The position numbers and the translations under genes are program-made. This document shows, piece by piece, positions 17,140-26,742 of a stretch of 64,000 nt of DNA. Source of the stretch: Salegentibacter sp. Hel_I_6 (GTDB lineage: Bacteria; Bacteroidota; Bacteroidia; Flavobacteriales; Flavobacteriaceae); assembly GCF_000745315.1 (NCBI RefSeq), contig NZ_JQNQ01000001.1, positions 2,790,001-2,854,000 on the forward strand. The letters run 5' to 3'. A model generated the notes under the pieces. The model ran no database searches and was not told the origin of the DNA. It saw nothing but the letters and a program-made list of their open reading frames with translations. Each line of letters opens with the position of its first letter. Position 1 is the first letter of the stretch.

Positions 17140-17694
17140 ATGAGAAATTTAAAACTATTAGGAATTTTTTGTTTCCTATTTATTGGAGGGACTTTAATGG
17201 CCCAAAACGGATCTACTATGGTAGGTGGTGCAGAAATGTACCCAAGTAAAAACATTGTGGAGAACGCTTCGCAATCTAATGATCACACAACTTTGGTTGC
17301 CGCTGTAAAAGCTGCAGGACTGGTTGAAACTTTGCAGGGAGACGGCCCATTTACTGTGTTTGCTCCTACTAATGCTGCTTTTGAGAAACTACCTTCAGGA
17401 ACAGTAGAAACTTTGTTGAAGCCAGAAAACAAAGAAAAACTTCAGGCTGTACTTACCTACCACGTTGTGGCTGGTAACTTTAGTGCAGATGATGTTGTAG
17501 CTGCTATCAAAGATGGAAACGGAAAAGCTACTTTCGAAACTGTTAATGGAGGAAAACTTTATGCAATGATGGAAGATGATAAGGTTAAACTTAAAGATGC
17601 TTCAGGAAATGTTGCTACAGTTACTATTCCTAATGTAAATCAATCTAACGGAGTGATTCACGTTATTGATACAGTTGTATTGCCAGGGAAATAA
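17140..17694 (+). CDS. Secreted fasciclin (FAS1) domain protein
   Basis: 184 residues: signal peptide (1-21, ending LMAQ) and one FAS1 domain (about 38-183). The domain has the H1-like FTVFAPTNAAFEKLP motif, the central LTYHVVAGNFSADDV, and the H2-like NGVIHVIDTVVLP at the end. FAS1 domains mediate adhesion or cell-surface contacts, and single-domain secreted forms are common in marine Bacteroidota. Codon use looks optimised, suggesting strong expression. It is monocistronic with a hairpin terminator 25 bases downstream. Confidence 0.94.
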   Translation: MRNLKLLGIFCFLFIGGTLMAQNGSTMVGGAEMYPSKNIVENASQSNDHTTLVAAVKAAGLVETLQGDGPFTVFAPTNAAFEKLPSGTVETLLKPENKEKLQAVLTYHVVAGNFSADDVVAAIKDGNGKATFETVNGGKLYAMMEDDKVKLKDASGNVATVTIPNVNQSNGVIHVIDTVVLPGK

Positions 17695-17719
17695 ATTGCT
17701 ATTGAAAAAGAAGAATTTG

Positions 17720-17750
17720 GAGCGGCTCAAAAGGCCGCTCTTATTTGTTA
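17720..17750 (+). terminator. Probable terminator after the fasciclin gene
   Basis: Stem gagcggc (17720-17726) and gccgctc (17734-17740) with a 7-base loop, followed by the weakly T-rich ttatttgtt. Confidence 0.6.
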
Positions 17751-17823
17751 ATTAAATATCAAATGGAGTTTATATTTTTTTTAATCCTACAAGAAAACTT
17801 AATTTGAATTAAAATTGAAAACT

Positions 17824-18411
17824 ATGAAGAAATTAAAACTATTTATTACACTAATTATGGCAGGTGCTTTTATGATGTCTTGTGGCTATGGAAGCAATAT
17901 TTCTAAAGAATCTGCGAAAAAATTAAAAAGCTATAATACTTATTCCTACTTACCCAATAAGGATACAATTAAGGATAGGGGTTATGATAATGATCGTGTT
18001 CACGAAGTTATTATTTCTACCATAAACAATAATATGTCTAGTGAGAATTTTGCGATTGATAATAGCAGGCCAGATGTGTTAGTTTATATTCACGCTATGT
18101 TTGATGAAAGGGTAGTAGATGTAAATGCCGATCCTGTTTATACTAATTTTTCCTATTACCGCCCCGGGCTTTATATTGGGCCGTATTACGAAGATTATAC
18201 TTATGAAAATTATTTCACCGTACAACGTATTGATGCAGATAATGCCATAAAGCAGTTGCCTTATAAAGAAAAATCTATAGTTATTGATCTAATAGATAGA
18301 AGGACAAATCAAATTTTATGGCGCGGTACAGCCGATGAGGAAATTGGCTCTAAAAGATTGGAAAGAGATCTAAGAAATTATGTAGATGAAATATTTAAAA
18401 AATTTCCATAA
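17824..18411 (+). CDS. DUF4136 family lipoprotein
   Basis: 195 residues from the ATG at 17824. An in-frame TTG 9 bases earlier is a less likely start. An SPII signal (MKKLKLFITLIMAG start, ending MMS-C) anchors the protein. The rest matches the DUF4136 pattern: a YNTYSYLPN strand near the start, the middle RPDVLVYIHAM, and the C-terminal VIDLIDRRTNQILWRGTADEEI. DUF4136 lipoproteins are widespread in Bacteroidota and Proteobacteria, with no established function. No acidic run follows the Cys (CGYGSN), so it is more likely to face the periplasm than the cell surface. Confidence 0.88.
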   Translation: MKKLKLFITLIMAGAFMMSCGYGSNISKESAKKLKSYNTYSYLPNKDTIKDRGYDNDRVHEVIISTINNNMSSENFAIDNSRPDVLVYIHAMFDERVVDVNADPVYTNFSYYRPGLYIGPYYEDYTYENYFTVQRIDADNAIKQLPYKEKSIVIDLIDRRTNQILWRGTADEEIGSKRLERDLRNYVDEIFKKFP

Positions 18412-18433
18412 TCTTTCTTAGCTGGAAATAAAA

Positions 18434-18564
18434 ATTGGCTGTTTAGATAATCCTGGCGTCACTCTGAACTTGTTTCAGAGTCTAAGCTGAATCGAATTTT
18501 AGCTCAAGTTAGAACCTGAAACAAGTTCAGGTTGACGAAAATTTGAAGTTTCTAAACAGCCAAT
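18434..18564. repeat. Nested inverted-repeat element with two opposed REP-like palindromes
   Basis: Outer arms attggctgtttaga (18434-18447) and tctaaacagccaat (18551-18564) are perfect 14-bp inverted repeats. Inside, CTGAACTTGTTTCAG (about 18472-18486 region start) and CTGAAACAAGTTCAG (about 18517-18531) are exact reverse complements of each other. Each is also nearly palindromic, and both are flanked by cgtca/tgacg. The inner unit resembles intergenic repeats common in Flavobacteria and related genomes. The whole can fold into one long hairpin between the convergent DUF4136 and pheT genes. It may act as a terminator or be a RAYT/REP-type mobile remnant. No transposase is present. Confidence 0.8.
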
Positions 18565-18575
18565 CTTATATCTAA

Positions 18576-21002
18576 TTACCTCAATTCAGCCTGAAGATCT
18601 TCTTCAAATCTTTGCTGAAGTTTTTTCATCATTTTATCCACCTGTTTGTCGGTAAGGGTTTTATTTTCGTCCTGAAACTTAAAACTTACCGCGTAACTTT
18701 TCTTCCCTTCCGGAAGATTTTGTCCCTGATAAACATCAAAAAGAGCTACTTCTTTCAGTAATTTCTTCTCCGTTTTTAATGCGATCTCTTCAATTTTTTC
18801 ATACGTCACACTATTATTAAGTAATAAAGCGAAATCACGTCTAACTGCAGGATATTTTGGAATTGCATTAAAACTGGTTTTTCTTGCTTTTGTAACTTCC
18901 AGTAACGCATCCCAATTAAAATCGGCATAAAGCACTTCCTGCTCAATGTCAAAATGTTTCAGGACTTTCTTACGAATCACGCCAAATGCTACCAGATTAT
19001 TTTTAGCTGAAGAAAATATAAGTCCTTCAGAAAACACATCAGATTTTACTGCGGAAGGTTTTAGATTTTCAATCCCGAGTCTTTGAAAAATAGATTGAAT
19101 TACTCCTTTTAGCAAAAAGAAATCGGTCCTACCTGATGCAGCGTTCCAGCGTTCTGCATTTCGGTTTCCGCTAATAAATATAGAAAGGTGTTTGTTTTCA
19201 ATACGGCTGCCATTATAGTCGTGATAAGTCTTTCCAAATTCGAATAACTTAAGATCACTACGTTTTCTATTGATGTTATAACTCACAGATTCTAAACCTG
19301 AGTATAACATAGACTGTCTTAAAACCGATAAATCCTGGCTCAAAGGATTCAGCATTTTTACGTTATGAGACTCCTTTAATTGCTCACTTAATTCGGTATA
19401 AGTTGGGGTAGTTAGCGAATTGGCCATAGTTTCATAAAAACCCTGCCCCACTAACTGATTTGCGATTAAATTCTGAAGTTTGTAATCTTCAAATTTAGAG
19501 GAATTAGCTACGGATGCATTTAGCTTTTCACCAAATTCAATATTATTATAACCGTAAACCCTTAGTATTTCTTCTATAACATCAGCTTCACGCTGTACAT
19601 CTACACGATAAGCCGGAATAGTAAGACCCATACCGGTTTCGGTAACATTATTCACCCTAATTTCAAGAGAAGCAAGAATAGATTTAATCGTTTCTTCCTG
19701 TAGATTTTCACCAATTAGTTTATTTACTTTATCAAAAGTTAGGAAAACCTGGAAATCTTCAATTTTCTTGGGGTAAAGATCATCAATATCACTAGTAACT
19801 TCGCCCCCGGCTATTTCGGTAATTAAAAGAGCCGCACGCTTTAGAGCATATTCAGTAATGTTTGGGTCAATTCCGCGCTCAAATCTAAAAGAAGCATCGG
19901 TATTTAATCCATGTCTCTTGGCTGTTTTTCTAACACTTACAGGGTTAAAATAAGCGCTTTCCAGAAAAATTTGTGTAGTAGCCTGGCTTACCCCACTAAA
20001 CGCCCCTCCAAAAACACCTGCGATACAAAGTGGTTTTTCCGCATCGCAAATCATAAGATCTTCTTCATGCAATTCCCTTTCAATTTCATCAAGGGTTGTG
20101 AATTTTGTGCCTTTTTCCAGGGTTTTTACGTTAATCTCATTGCCTGCAATTTTTGCAGCATCAAAAGCGTGTAGTGGCTGCCCTAGCTCATGCATCACAT
20201 AATTGGTAGCATCTACAATATTATTTTTTGGTCCCAGGCCAATAGCTTTTAACCTGTTTTGAAGCCATTTTGGAGATTCTTCAACTTTAAGGCCAGAGAT
20301 AGTAACGCCACAATAGCGCGGTGCTAGCGCTGAATCTTCTACCTGGATTTGTATTTTAAGACTTCTATTATCTACGTGAAAACTACTAACCGATGGAGTA
20401 ATAAGTTCTAAATTCTTGCCTTGTTGCGTATAGCCAGCTTTCAGGTCTCTGGCTACACCCCAGTGGCTCATAGCATCGGCACGGTTTGGTGTTAGACCAA
20501 TTTCAAAAACCTGGTCGTTTTCAACTTCAAAAATCTCTGCAACCGGTTTTCCGGGAACAAGGTCATCTTGCATCACCATAATCCCTTCGTGACTTTGGCC
20601 AAGCCCGAGTTCTTTTTCAGAACAAATCATTCCAAAACTGGCTTCACCTCTAATCTTCCCTTTTTTAATTGGCCAGGCATCACCTTTTTCATCATAAAGC
20701 GTTGTTCCAATAGTTGCTACAGGAACTTTTTGTCCAGCAGCAATATTTGGAGCGCCGCAAACAATTTGTACATTTTCCCCGTTGCCTAGGTCTATATTGG
20801 TAAGTTGTAACTTATCTGCGTTAGGATGACTTTTGCATTCCAGTACGTGGCCTACCACAATCCCTTCAAGACCACCTTTAACACTTTGGAAACTTTGCAG
20901 GCCTTCTACTTCTAGACCTAAATCGGTGAGTAATTCTCCAGTTTTCTCTGAATCTTCCGGAAGTTTAATAAATTGCTTAAGCCAGTTGTATGAAATTTTC
21001 AT
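18576..21002 (-). CDS. pheT: Phenylalanine--tRNA ligase beta subunit
   Basis: 808 residues, full length. It has the N-terminal tRNA-binding EMAP-like domain (about 40-150, GHVLECKSHPNADKLQL), the B3/B4 editing domain (about 215-375), B5 (about 400-470), the core class-II-like fold and the C-terminal FDX-ACB anticodon-binding domain (about 715-808, KYPAVRRDFALLLN). With the alpha subunit it charges tRNA-Phe in the cytoplasm. pheS is not in the window. A perfect TATCTTTG -7 box lies 20 bases before the start. Confidence 0.97.
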   Translation of the reverse strand: MKISYNWLKQFIKLPEDSEKTGELLTDLGLEVEGLQSFQSVKGGLEGIVVGHVLECKSHPNADKLQLTNIDLGNGENVQIVCGAPNIAAGQKVPVATIGTTLYDEKGDAWPIKKGKIRGEASFGMICSEKELGLGQSHEGIMVMQDDLVPGKPVAEIFEVENDQVFEIGLTPNRADAMSHWGVARDLKAGYTQQGKNLELITPSVSSFHVDNRSLKIQIQVEDSALAPRYCGVTISGLKVEESPKWLQNRLKAIGLGPKNNIVDATNYVMHELGQPLHAFDAAKIAGNEINVKTLEKGTKFTTLDEIERELHEEDLMICDAEKPLCIAGVFGGAFSGVSQATTQIFLESAYFNPVSVRKTAKRHGLNTDASFRFERGIDPNITEYALKRAALLITEIAGGEVTSDIDDLYPKKIEDFQVFLTFDKVNKLIGENLQEETIKSILASLEIRVNNVTETGMGLTIPAYRVDVQREADVIEEILRVYGYNNIEFGEKLNASVANSSKFEDYKLQNLIANQLVGQGFYETMANSLTTPTYTELSEQLKESHNVKMLNPLSQDLSVLRQSMLYSGLESVSYNINRKRSDLKLFEFGKTYHDYNGSRIENKHLSIFISGNRNAERWNAASGRTDFFLLKGVIQSIFQRLGIENLKPSAVKSDVFSEGLIFSSAKNNLVAFGVIRKKVLKHFDIEQEVLYADFNWDALLEVTKARKTSFNAIPKYPAVRRDFALLLNNSVTYEKIEEIALKTEKKLLKEVALFDVYQGQNLPEGKKSYAVSFKFQDENKTLTDKQVDKMMKKLQQRFEEDLQAELR

Positions 21003-21022
21003 CTCTTAATATTTTCAGTTCG

Positions 21023-21030
21023 CAAAGATA
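21023..21030 (-). promoter_or_regulatory. Bacteroidota-type -7 promoter element for pheT
   Basis: On the minus strand this reads TATCTTTG, a perfect TAnnTTTG match, 20 bases upstream of the pheT ATG. The nearest TTG is 27 bases further up, longer than usual for a -33 element. Confidence 0.45.
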
Positions 21031-21196
21031 GTATTACGAATAGTTTTGGCATAATTTCAAATTTTAATTTTACGCGATAATCGAGATTTAAATATAGAGT
21101 GGCTTGCTTGGGTTCAAAAAATAAATTTTCGATCTATATTTCGGAGATTTACCTTGAGGTTTTGATGGAATTTTTCGGCAAAATTGATATTAAAAA

Positions 21197-21224
21197 GAAA
21201 GGAGCAACTTAAGTTGCTCCTTTC
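21197..21224 (-). terminator. Palindromic terminator
   Basis: A perfect 14+14 palindrome (gaaaggagcaactt followed directly by aagttgctcctttc). It lies 30 bases past the stop codon of the minus-strand TPR protein gene and separates that gene from pheT. Confidence 0.7.
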
Positions 21225-21253
21225 AAAACGCTAATTTAAACCTAAACTAATAA

Positions 21254-22168
21254 TTAAGCCTTTCTTTTAAATTTCATATTATTTACAAGTTCCCAATTCT
21301 CACTGCTTTCTTCTGGTAAAAAGACACTCCATTCAATATTATCATTATCAGTCTTAGAGATCTCATGTTTTGCTTGTTTCTTCACATTATTTTCGGTGTA
21401 ATCTTCTAAAAACTCAAATTTACCATTTCCAATGTCTCTAATATCTACGTCAGAAACTTCAATCCCATTGGGATTTACAGCATTGATGTAAGCCATTTGA
21501 TAAGTATCCTTTAAGGCATTATAAGCCACAATTCTCTCACAGCAGGCGGCATTTCCTTCTTTAGAATGTTCAATTCTTAAAACCGATTCTCCTGGTAAAT
21601 AGCTAATAGTTTGGCTGCTTGACGGTATATTTATTGCTTCGCCATTTCTGTAGCCGGTTTGTGTAATTTCCCAATTACCCGAAAGGAAATCTAATTGGCG
21701 GTGTTTATTTTCTAAACGTGCTAATTTTGAAAGCGAAGCTTGTTTCATTTCGGTTTTTTCTGCTTCGTCCTCTATATTTTCCGCTAATTTTGCCGCTTTC
21801 TTAAAATTCTCTTTGGCCTTCTCATTTTCTCCTTTTTCTAATAATAGATCGCCATAAGAATCATAAGGATTGGCTTCTTCTGGATATTCTTCAATTTGTG
21901 CTTTAAAAACCTGCTCTGCAGTTTCCAGGTCATTATCATCCATCATCAACTTGTAACCGAGGAGATTTAAGGGTTCTTGCAAACCTTCGTATTCTGCAGT
22001 TTTATGCTTTTCATACATTTTCATGGCTTTATCAAGCCCATTACTTTTATATTCCTGATATAATTTCTCATCCAATACTGTTTCACTTTCCTCCTGAGCA
22101 AACAGCAAGCCCCCGCATAAAATAAGCACCAGACTTATCATCTTTCTTAAAACTATTCCCTCTTTCAT
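21254..22168 (-). CDS. Secreted TPR-repeat protein of unknown function
   Basis: 304 residues. The signal peptide ends GLLFAQ at about residue 25; the alternative start M10 would also give a signal. Residues 30-150 hold about three TPR-like helical pairs, including AEQVFKAQIEEYPEEANPY and GDLLLEKGENEKAKENFKKA. The C-terminal half (about 158-300) is a beta-rich domain starting DFLSGNWEITQTGYRNG. It resembles the DUF1579-like barrels that follow LVGTWE-type motifs in Bacteroidota secreted proteins. Likely periplasmic. The substrate or partner is unknown. Confidence 0.8.
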   Translation of the reverse strand: MKEGIVLRKMISLVLILCGGLLFAQEESETVLDEKLYQEYKSNGLDKAMKMYEKHKTAEYEGLQEPLNLLGYKLMMDDNDLETAEQVFKAQIEEYPEEANPYDSYGDLLLEKGENEKAKENFKKAAKLAENIEDEAEKTEMKQASLSKLARLENKHRQLDFLSGNWEITQTGYRNGEAINIPSSSQTISYLPGESVLRIEHSKEGNAACCERIVAYNALKDTYQMAYINAVNPNGIEVSDVDIRDIGNGKFEFLEDYTENNVKKQAKHEISKTDNDNIEWSVFLPEESSENWELVNNMKFKRKA

Positions 22169-22405
22169 AATTCTTGATGTTTTGGTTATTTTCTTAAATT
22201 TAAGAATTTCAAGCTTAAGTTGATTATGCGTAAATCTTGTTTTGTGTTGATATGCAGTAATTTAACCTGCTTTGTTTTCTTTTGAATCCCTTATGAATAA
22301 AAAGAAAGCGTGGATATTTGTGTAATGAGAGATGTAGAAAGTATGGCTGCAATTTTGGTGAAAATCAGGGGAAAATTGGTATATTTTTTCTGGCTGAAGT
22401 ACAGC

Positions 22406-24505
22406 TTAACTAATATAATTCCAGATATTTTTATGCTTAGCTAACTGCCCGTAAGTAAAACGGAGTACCTTATTTTTATCCAGAGATAGATTAGGGTCCT
22501 CTTTTAAAATTCTCATAGCGTGATGTCGCGCCAGTTTTAGGATGTCATTATCCTTAACAATATCGGCAATTTTTAAATTTAAAACACCGCTTTGCTGGGT
22601 GCCCATAATATCGCCGGGGCCTCGTAATTTTAAATCAACTTCGGCAATTTCGAAACCATCGTTAGTGGCGGTCATGGTTTCCAACCTGGTTTTACTGTCG
22701 TTAGATAATTTGTGACCCGTCATTAAAATACAAAAACTCTGTTCGGCACCACGGCCTACTCGGCCTCTAAGCTGGTGTAGTTGGGAAAGCCCAAATCGCT
22801 CGGCACTTTCAATAATCATGACACTGGCGTTTGGTACATTCACGCCAACTTCAATTACAGTGGTGGCGACCATAATTTGAGTTTCTCCGCGTACAAAACG
22901 ATCCATTTCATAATCTTTAGCGTCAGATTTCATCTGGCCATGAACTATAGAAATTTGTTGATCTGGAAACTCACGAGCAATACTTTCATAACCATCCATT
23001 AAATCTTTATAGTCCATTTTTTCCGATTCCTGGATCAATGGATAGACTACATAAACCTGCCGACCTTTTTTTATTTCATCCCTAATAAAAGCAAAAACTT
23101 TAAGCCTATTGCTATCATAGCGGTGTACGGTTTTAATTGGTTTTCTGCCAGGCGGTAATTCATCTATTACCGAAATATCTAAATCGCCATAAAGACTCAT
23201 CGCTAAAGTTCTGGGAATTGGCGTTGCCGTCATCACTAAAATATGTGGGGGCACTTTATTCTTTCGCCATAATTTTGCCCGTTGCGCTACACCAAAACGG
23301 TGTTGTTCATCTATAACGGCCAGTCCTAAGTTCTTGAATTTCACCTTGTCTTCCAGCAAAGCGTGGGTCCCAATTAGAATATCTATTTCGCCGTTTTCCA
23401 GCTTTTCGTGAATTTCACGGCGGGCTTTAGTTTTTGAAGAACCGGTAAGTAAATAAATACTGGTGTCCAGATCACTGCAAAGTTCTACAAGACCATTATA
23501 GTGCTGAATTGCGAGAATTTCTGTAGGTGCCATAAGGCAGGCCTGGAAGCCGTTATCTAAGGCAATAAACATAGACATTAGTGCGACAATGGTTTTTCCT
23601 GAACCTACATCGCCCTGCAGCAATCGGTTCATTTGTGCGCCACTGCCAAGATCGGCGCGTATTTCTTTAATTACCCGCTTTTGCGCGCCGGTAAGTTCAA
23701 ATGGGAGGTGATTGCTATAAAATTCACTAAAATTTTGACCAATTTCTTCAAAAACAAAACCTTTTATCTTTTGCTTCTGAAGCATATTTTTAATCAGCAA
23801 TTGCAGCTGAATATAAAAGAGTTCCTCAAATTTTAATCGAAACTGAGCTTTAGCCAACAATTCCTGGCTCTGCGGAAAATGAATATTAAATACGGCTTCT
23901 GCCTTTGGGATCAGTTTTAATTCTGAAGTAATTTCTTCAGAAAGCGTGTCGTAGAATTTCCCTTTGGTTTCAATAAAAAGCTGTTGCATCAATTTATTGA
24001 TAACCCGGTTGGTAATGCCCGATTTTGCTAATTTTTCGGTAGAAGGATAAATTGGCTGCATCGCGGTACGCAATTGCTTTTTATATTCCTCTACCGGTTC
24101 CATTTCCGGATGCGGCATACTAAAAAGGCCGTTGAACCAATTGGTTTTCCCAAAGATCACATAAGGCGTATTGATCTTTAAATTCTCACGAATCCACTTT
24201 TGGCCGCGAAACCAAACCAGTTCCATTTTCCCGGTGTCGTCAATAAAATCAGCTACCAGGCGCTTGCCGCGTTTTTGATCTACACTTCTTATATGTGTGA
24301 TTTTTCCAACGATTTGCACTTCGGCTGAATTTCGCTGTAATTCATTTATTTTATAAAACCGGGTTTTGTCCAGGTAACGATTAGGAAAAAAGTTCACCAA
24401 ATCCTGATAGGTATGAATGCCGAGTTCTTTCCGCAGTAAATCGGCGCGATTTGGGCCGACCCCTTTTAAGTAATCTATGGGTGTTTGCAGAATATTGGCG
24501 TTCAT
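22406..24505 (-). CDS. recG: ATP-dependent DNA helicase RecG
   Basis: 699 residues, full length. The N-terminal HhH-like start is GVGPNRADLLRKELGI, and the wedge OB-fold is at about 60-140. Helicase motifs include Walker A GDVGSGKT (298-305), DEQH (399-402), TATPIPRTLAM and the C-terminal QLRGRVGRG motif VI. The TRG motif region and final GDIMGTQQSG are present. RecG remodels stalled forks and Holliday junctions. It is monocistronic and divergent from the M1 peptidase gene. A TATCTTCG near-consensus -7 box lies only 6 bases before the ATG, leaving little or no leader if used. Confidence 0.97.
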   Translation of the reverse strand: MNANILQTPIDYLKGVGPNRADLLRKELGIHTYQDLVNFFPNRYLDKTRFYKINELQRNSAEVQIVGKITHIRSVDQKRGKRLVADFIDDTGKMELVWFRGQKWIRENLKINTPYVIFGKTNWFNGLFSMPHPEMEPVEEYKKQLRTAMQPIYPSTEKLAKSGITNRVINKLMQQLFIETKGKFYDTLSEEITSELKLIPKAEAVFNIHFPQSQELLAKAQFRLKFEELFYIQLQLLIKNMLQKQKIKGFVFEEIGQNFSEFYSNHLPFELTGAQKRVIKEIRADLGSGAQMNRLLQGDVGSGKTIVALMSMFIALDNGFQACLMAPTEILAIQHYNGLVELCSDLDTSIYLLTGSSKTKARREIHEKLENGEIDILIGTHALLEDKVKFKNLGLAVIDEQHRFGVAQRAKLWRKNKVPPHILVMTATPIPRTLAMSLYGDLDISVIDELPPGRKPIKTVHRYDSNRLKVFAFIRDEIKKGRQVYVVYPLIQESEKMDYKDLMDGYESIAREFPDQQISIVHGQMKSDAKDYEMDRFVRGETQIMVATTVIEVGVNVPNASVMIIESAERFGLSQLHQLRGRVGRGAEQSFCILMTGHKLSNDSKTRLETMTATNDGFEIAEVDLKLRGPGDIMGTQQSGVLNLKIADIVKDNDILKLARHHAMRILKEDPNLSLDKNKVLRFTYGQLAKHKNIWNYIS

Positions 24506-24624
24506 GAAAACGAAGATATTAAAATCAGGTTTTTTAGGTTGAATTTCATTTAAAAATAAATCTCAAATTTTCTAAGACCGAGATTTTATTAAGTTTTCGT
24601 AATTTGCGATTGTAGTTTATTAAT

Positions 24625-26739
24625 ATGAAATATCCCCTCATCGCCTTCTTTTTTTGTTTCTGTTGGAACACCTATAGCCAGGCGCCATTAGCAGATTCTC
24701 TAGATCAAATAAATAATATAAATTTTAAAAAAGCTGAAGCTGAAATCCTGGTTTCACCGAAGGAAAAGAGTGTTTCTGGTACTATAAAATATGATTTTTA
24801 TGTTCTAAAAAGTATCGATTCGTTTTATGTAGATGCCAGGAATATGCAATTTGATGAGGTTTTGCTGAATGGAGAATCCACTAAATTTAGAAACACGGGG
24901 CAACGTATTTGGATAAAAAATGAATTAAAACTCTCGGAAAACAATTCGTTGCAACTAAAATATCAAGCAAAACCAAAGGATGCAGTTTATTTTATTAACT
25001 GGGAACTTCCTGATGCTATAGATGCTCCAAAACAGATCTGGACACAGGGGCAGGGAAAATATACTTCCAATTGGTTGCCTTCATTCGATGATCAGCGCGA
25101 AAAAGTAGAATTTGATATTTCGTATCATTTCCCCAAGGATTTAGAGGTGATAGCCAATGGAAGACTTTCAGGTACTTCGGTAAATGATTCTTTAAAAATT
25201 TGGGATTTTGATATGCAAAGCCCAATGAGCAGTTATTTACTGGCTTTTGCTGCGGGAAATTATGTTGTAGAAGAAACAGAATCTGCTTCAGGAGTTGGTT
25301 TGCAATTTTATATGCCAGTTTCTGAAGAAGATAAGCTAGAGCCCACTTATCGTCATACCAAGCTAATTTTTGATTTTATGGAAAATGAAATCGGCGTGGC
25401 TTATCCATGGCAAAACTATAAACAGGCACCGGTTAGAGATTTTCTATATTCTGGTATGGAAAATACTTCCGCCACTATTTTTGACCACGCTTTTATAACC
25501 GATTCTATAGCTTTTAAAGATCGAAATTATGTGAGTGTAAATGCGCATGAGATGGCTCACCAATGGTTTGGAAATTTAGTAACTGCAGAAACTGCAAACG
25601 ATCACTGGTTACACGAGGGGTTTGCAACATTTTACGCCCTCCTGGCAGAAAGAGAGATTTTTGGAGATGATTATTACTATTGGCAACTATACGAAGCTGG
25701 AGAAAGACTTAAAGAATTAAGCGACAGAGGGAAAGGAGAGCCGGTTACAAAAGCTAACGCCAGTTCTCTTACCTACTATCAAAAAGGAGCCTGGGCCTTG
25801 CATATTTTGCGAGAAAAAGTGGGCGATGTTGCTTTTACTAAAGCAGTGAAGAATTACCTGGCACTTTATAAATTCAAAACCGCAACTACTGAAAATTTTA
25901 TTGCTGAGGTTGAGGCTGTTTCAAATGAAGATCTTTCAGATTTTATGAGCAAATGGCTAAACCAGACTGCTTTCCAGGGATTTGCTGCCTTGAATTCACT
26001 AAAGAATTCTGAATTTATAAAAAAACATTTGGAGATTTTGGCCCTTCGCGAAACTCCGCTCGAAAAAAAAGAAGAATTTTTAAGTGCTGCGCTTAATTTT
26101 CCAGTGAGCGACTACACCGGGCAGGAGGTTGTGTATCAATTAGAAGGAGAAACTTCAGAAACAGCATTAAAGCTATACAAGAAAGCTTTTGCAACCAATA
26201 ATATCTACGTTCGGCAGGCGATCGCGACCAGTATGGAGAGAATTCCGCAGCAACTAAAAGCGAGTTTTGAGTCGTTACTTAACGATGAATCCTATATAAC
26301 CCAGCAAACAGCATTACTTAAATTATGGATGAATTTCCCCCAGGAAATTTCTGTATATCTAGATAAAACCAGGGAAGTTGAAGGTTTCACCAATAAAAAT
26401 GTGCGAATGCTTTGGCTCACTTTAAATCTGGTGACACCAGGTTACGATGCGCAAAACCGGGAGAAAACTTACAATGAGCTTTCCGGGTATACGGCCACTC
26501 ACTATCCAATAGAAGTTAGGGAAAATGCTTTTGGTTATTTATACCAAATAAATAGTTTTACCAATCAAAACCTGTTGGATCTTATGCAGGGAACCCAACA
26601 CCATACCTATAGGTTTAGAAATTATTGCCGTCAATTACTTACAGAGCTGCTTAAAAACGAGGAGTATCGTGAAAAATTCTTAGCTTTAGATAATGGTCTT
26701 TCTCAGAAGGAACAGGACTTTCTTAAATCTAAACTATAA
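24625..26739 (+). CDS. M1 family aminopeptidase (secreted)
   Basis: 704 residues with a signal peptide (about 1-19, ending YSQA). It has a GxMEN-type exopeptidase motif (SGMENTSA, 276-283) and the zinc site H308-E309-xx-H312 in HEMAHQWFGN, with E331 as third ligand in LHEGFATFY. The C-terminal half (about 450-704) is a helical repeat domain rich in E/L/K, as in leukotriene A4 hydrolase-like or APN-type M1 proteins. It should remove N-terminal residues from peptides in the periplasm. Two patatin-like genes follow after 3 bases, so it probably heads an operon of three. Confidence 0.94.
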   Translation: MKYPLIAFFFCFCWNTYSQAPLADSLDQINNINFKKAEAEILVSPKEKSVSGTIKYDFYVLKSIDSFYVDARNMQFDEVLLNGESTKFRNTGQRIWIKNELKLSENNSLQLKYQAKPKDAVYFINWELPDAIDAPKQIWTQGQGKYTSNWLPSFDDQREKVEFDISYHFPKDLEVIANGRLSGTSVNDSLKIWDFDMQSPMSSYLLAFAAGNYVVEETESASGVGLQFYMPVSEEDKLEPTYRHTKLIFDFMENEIGVAYPWQNYKQAPVRDFLYSGMENTSATIFDHAFITDSIAFKDRNYVSVNAHEMAHQWFGNLVTAETANDHWLHEGFATFYALLAEREIFGDDYYYWQLYEAGERLKELSDRGKGEPVTKANASSLTYYQKGAWALHILREKVGDVAFTKAVKNYLALYKFKTATTENFIAEVEAVSNEDLSDFMSKWLNQTAFQGFAALNSLKNSEFIKKHLEILALRETPLEKKEEFLSAALNFPVSDYTGQEVVYQLEGETSETALKLYKKAFATNNIYVRQAIATSMERIPQQLKASFESLLNDESYITQQTALLKLWMNFPQEISVYLDKTREVEGFTNKNVRMLWLTLNLVTPGYDAQNREKTYNELSGYTATHYPIEVRENAFGYLYQINSFTNQNLLDLMQGTQHHTYRFRNYCRQLLTELLKNEEYREKFLALDNGLSQKEQDFLKSKL

Positions 26740-26742
26740 TTT

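Noticed and set aside
17815..17823. TTG start 9 bases before the ATG of the DUF4136 lipoprotein
   Set aside because: The ATG at 17824 gives a standard SPII signal beginning MKKLKLF. The extra three residues have no support.
18434..18564. Insertion sequence
   Set aside because: The repeat has arms and internal palindromes, but no transposase reading frame and no target-site duplication that I could see.
21165..21212. 15-residue microgene (MEFFGKIDIKKKGAT) upstream of the palindromic terminator
   Set aside because: Too short to judge, it runs opposite to the transcripts around it and overlaps the terminator stem. No conservation evidence is available.
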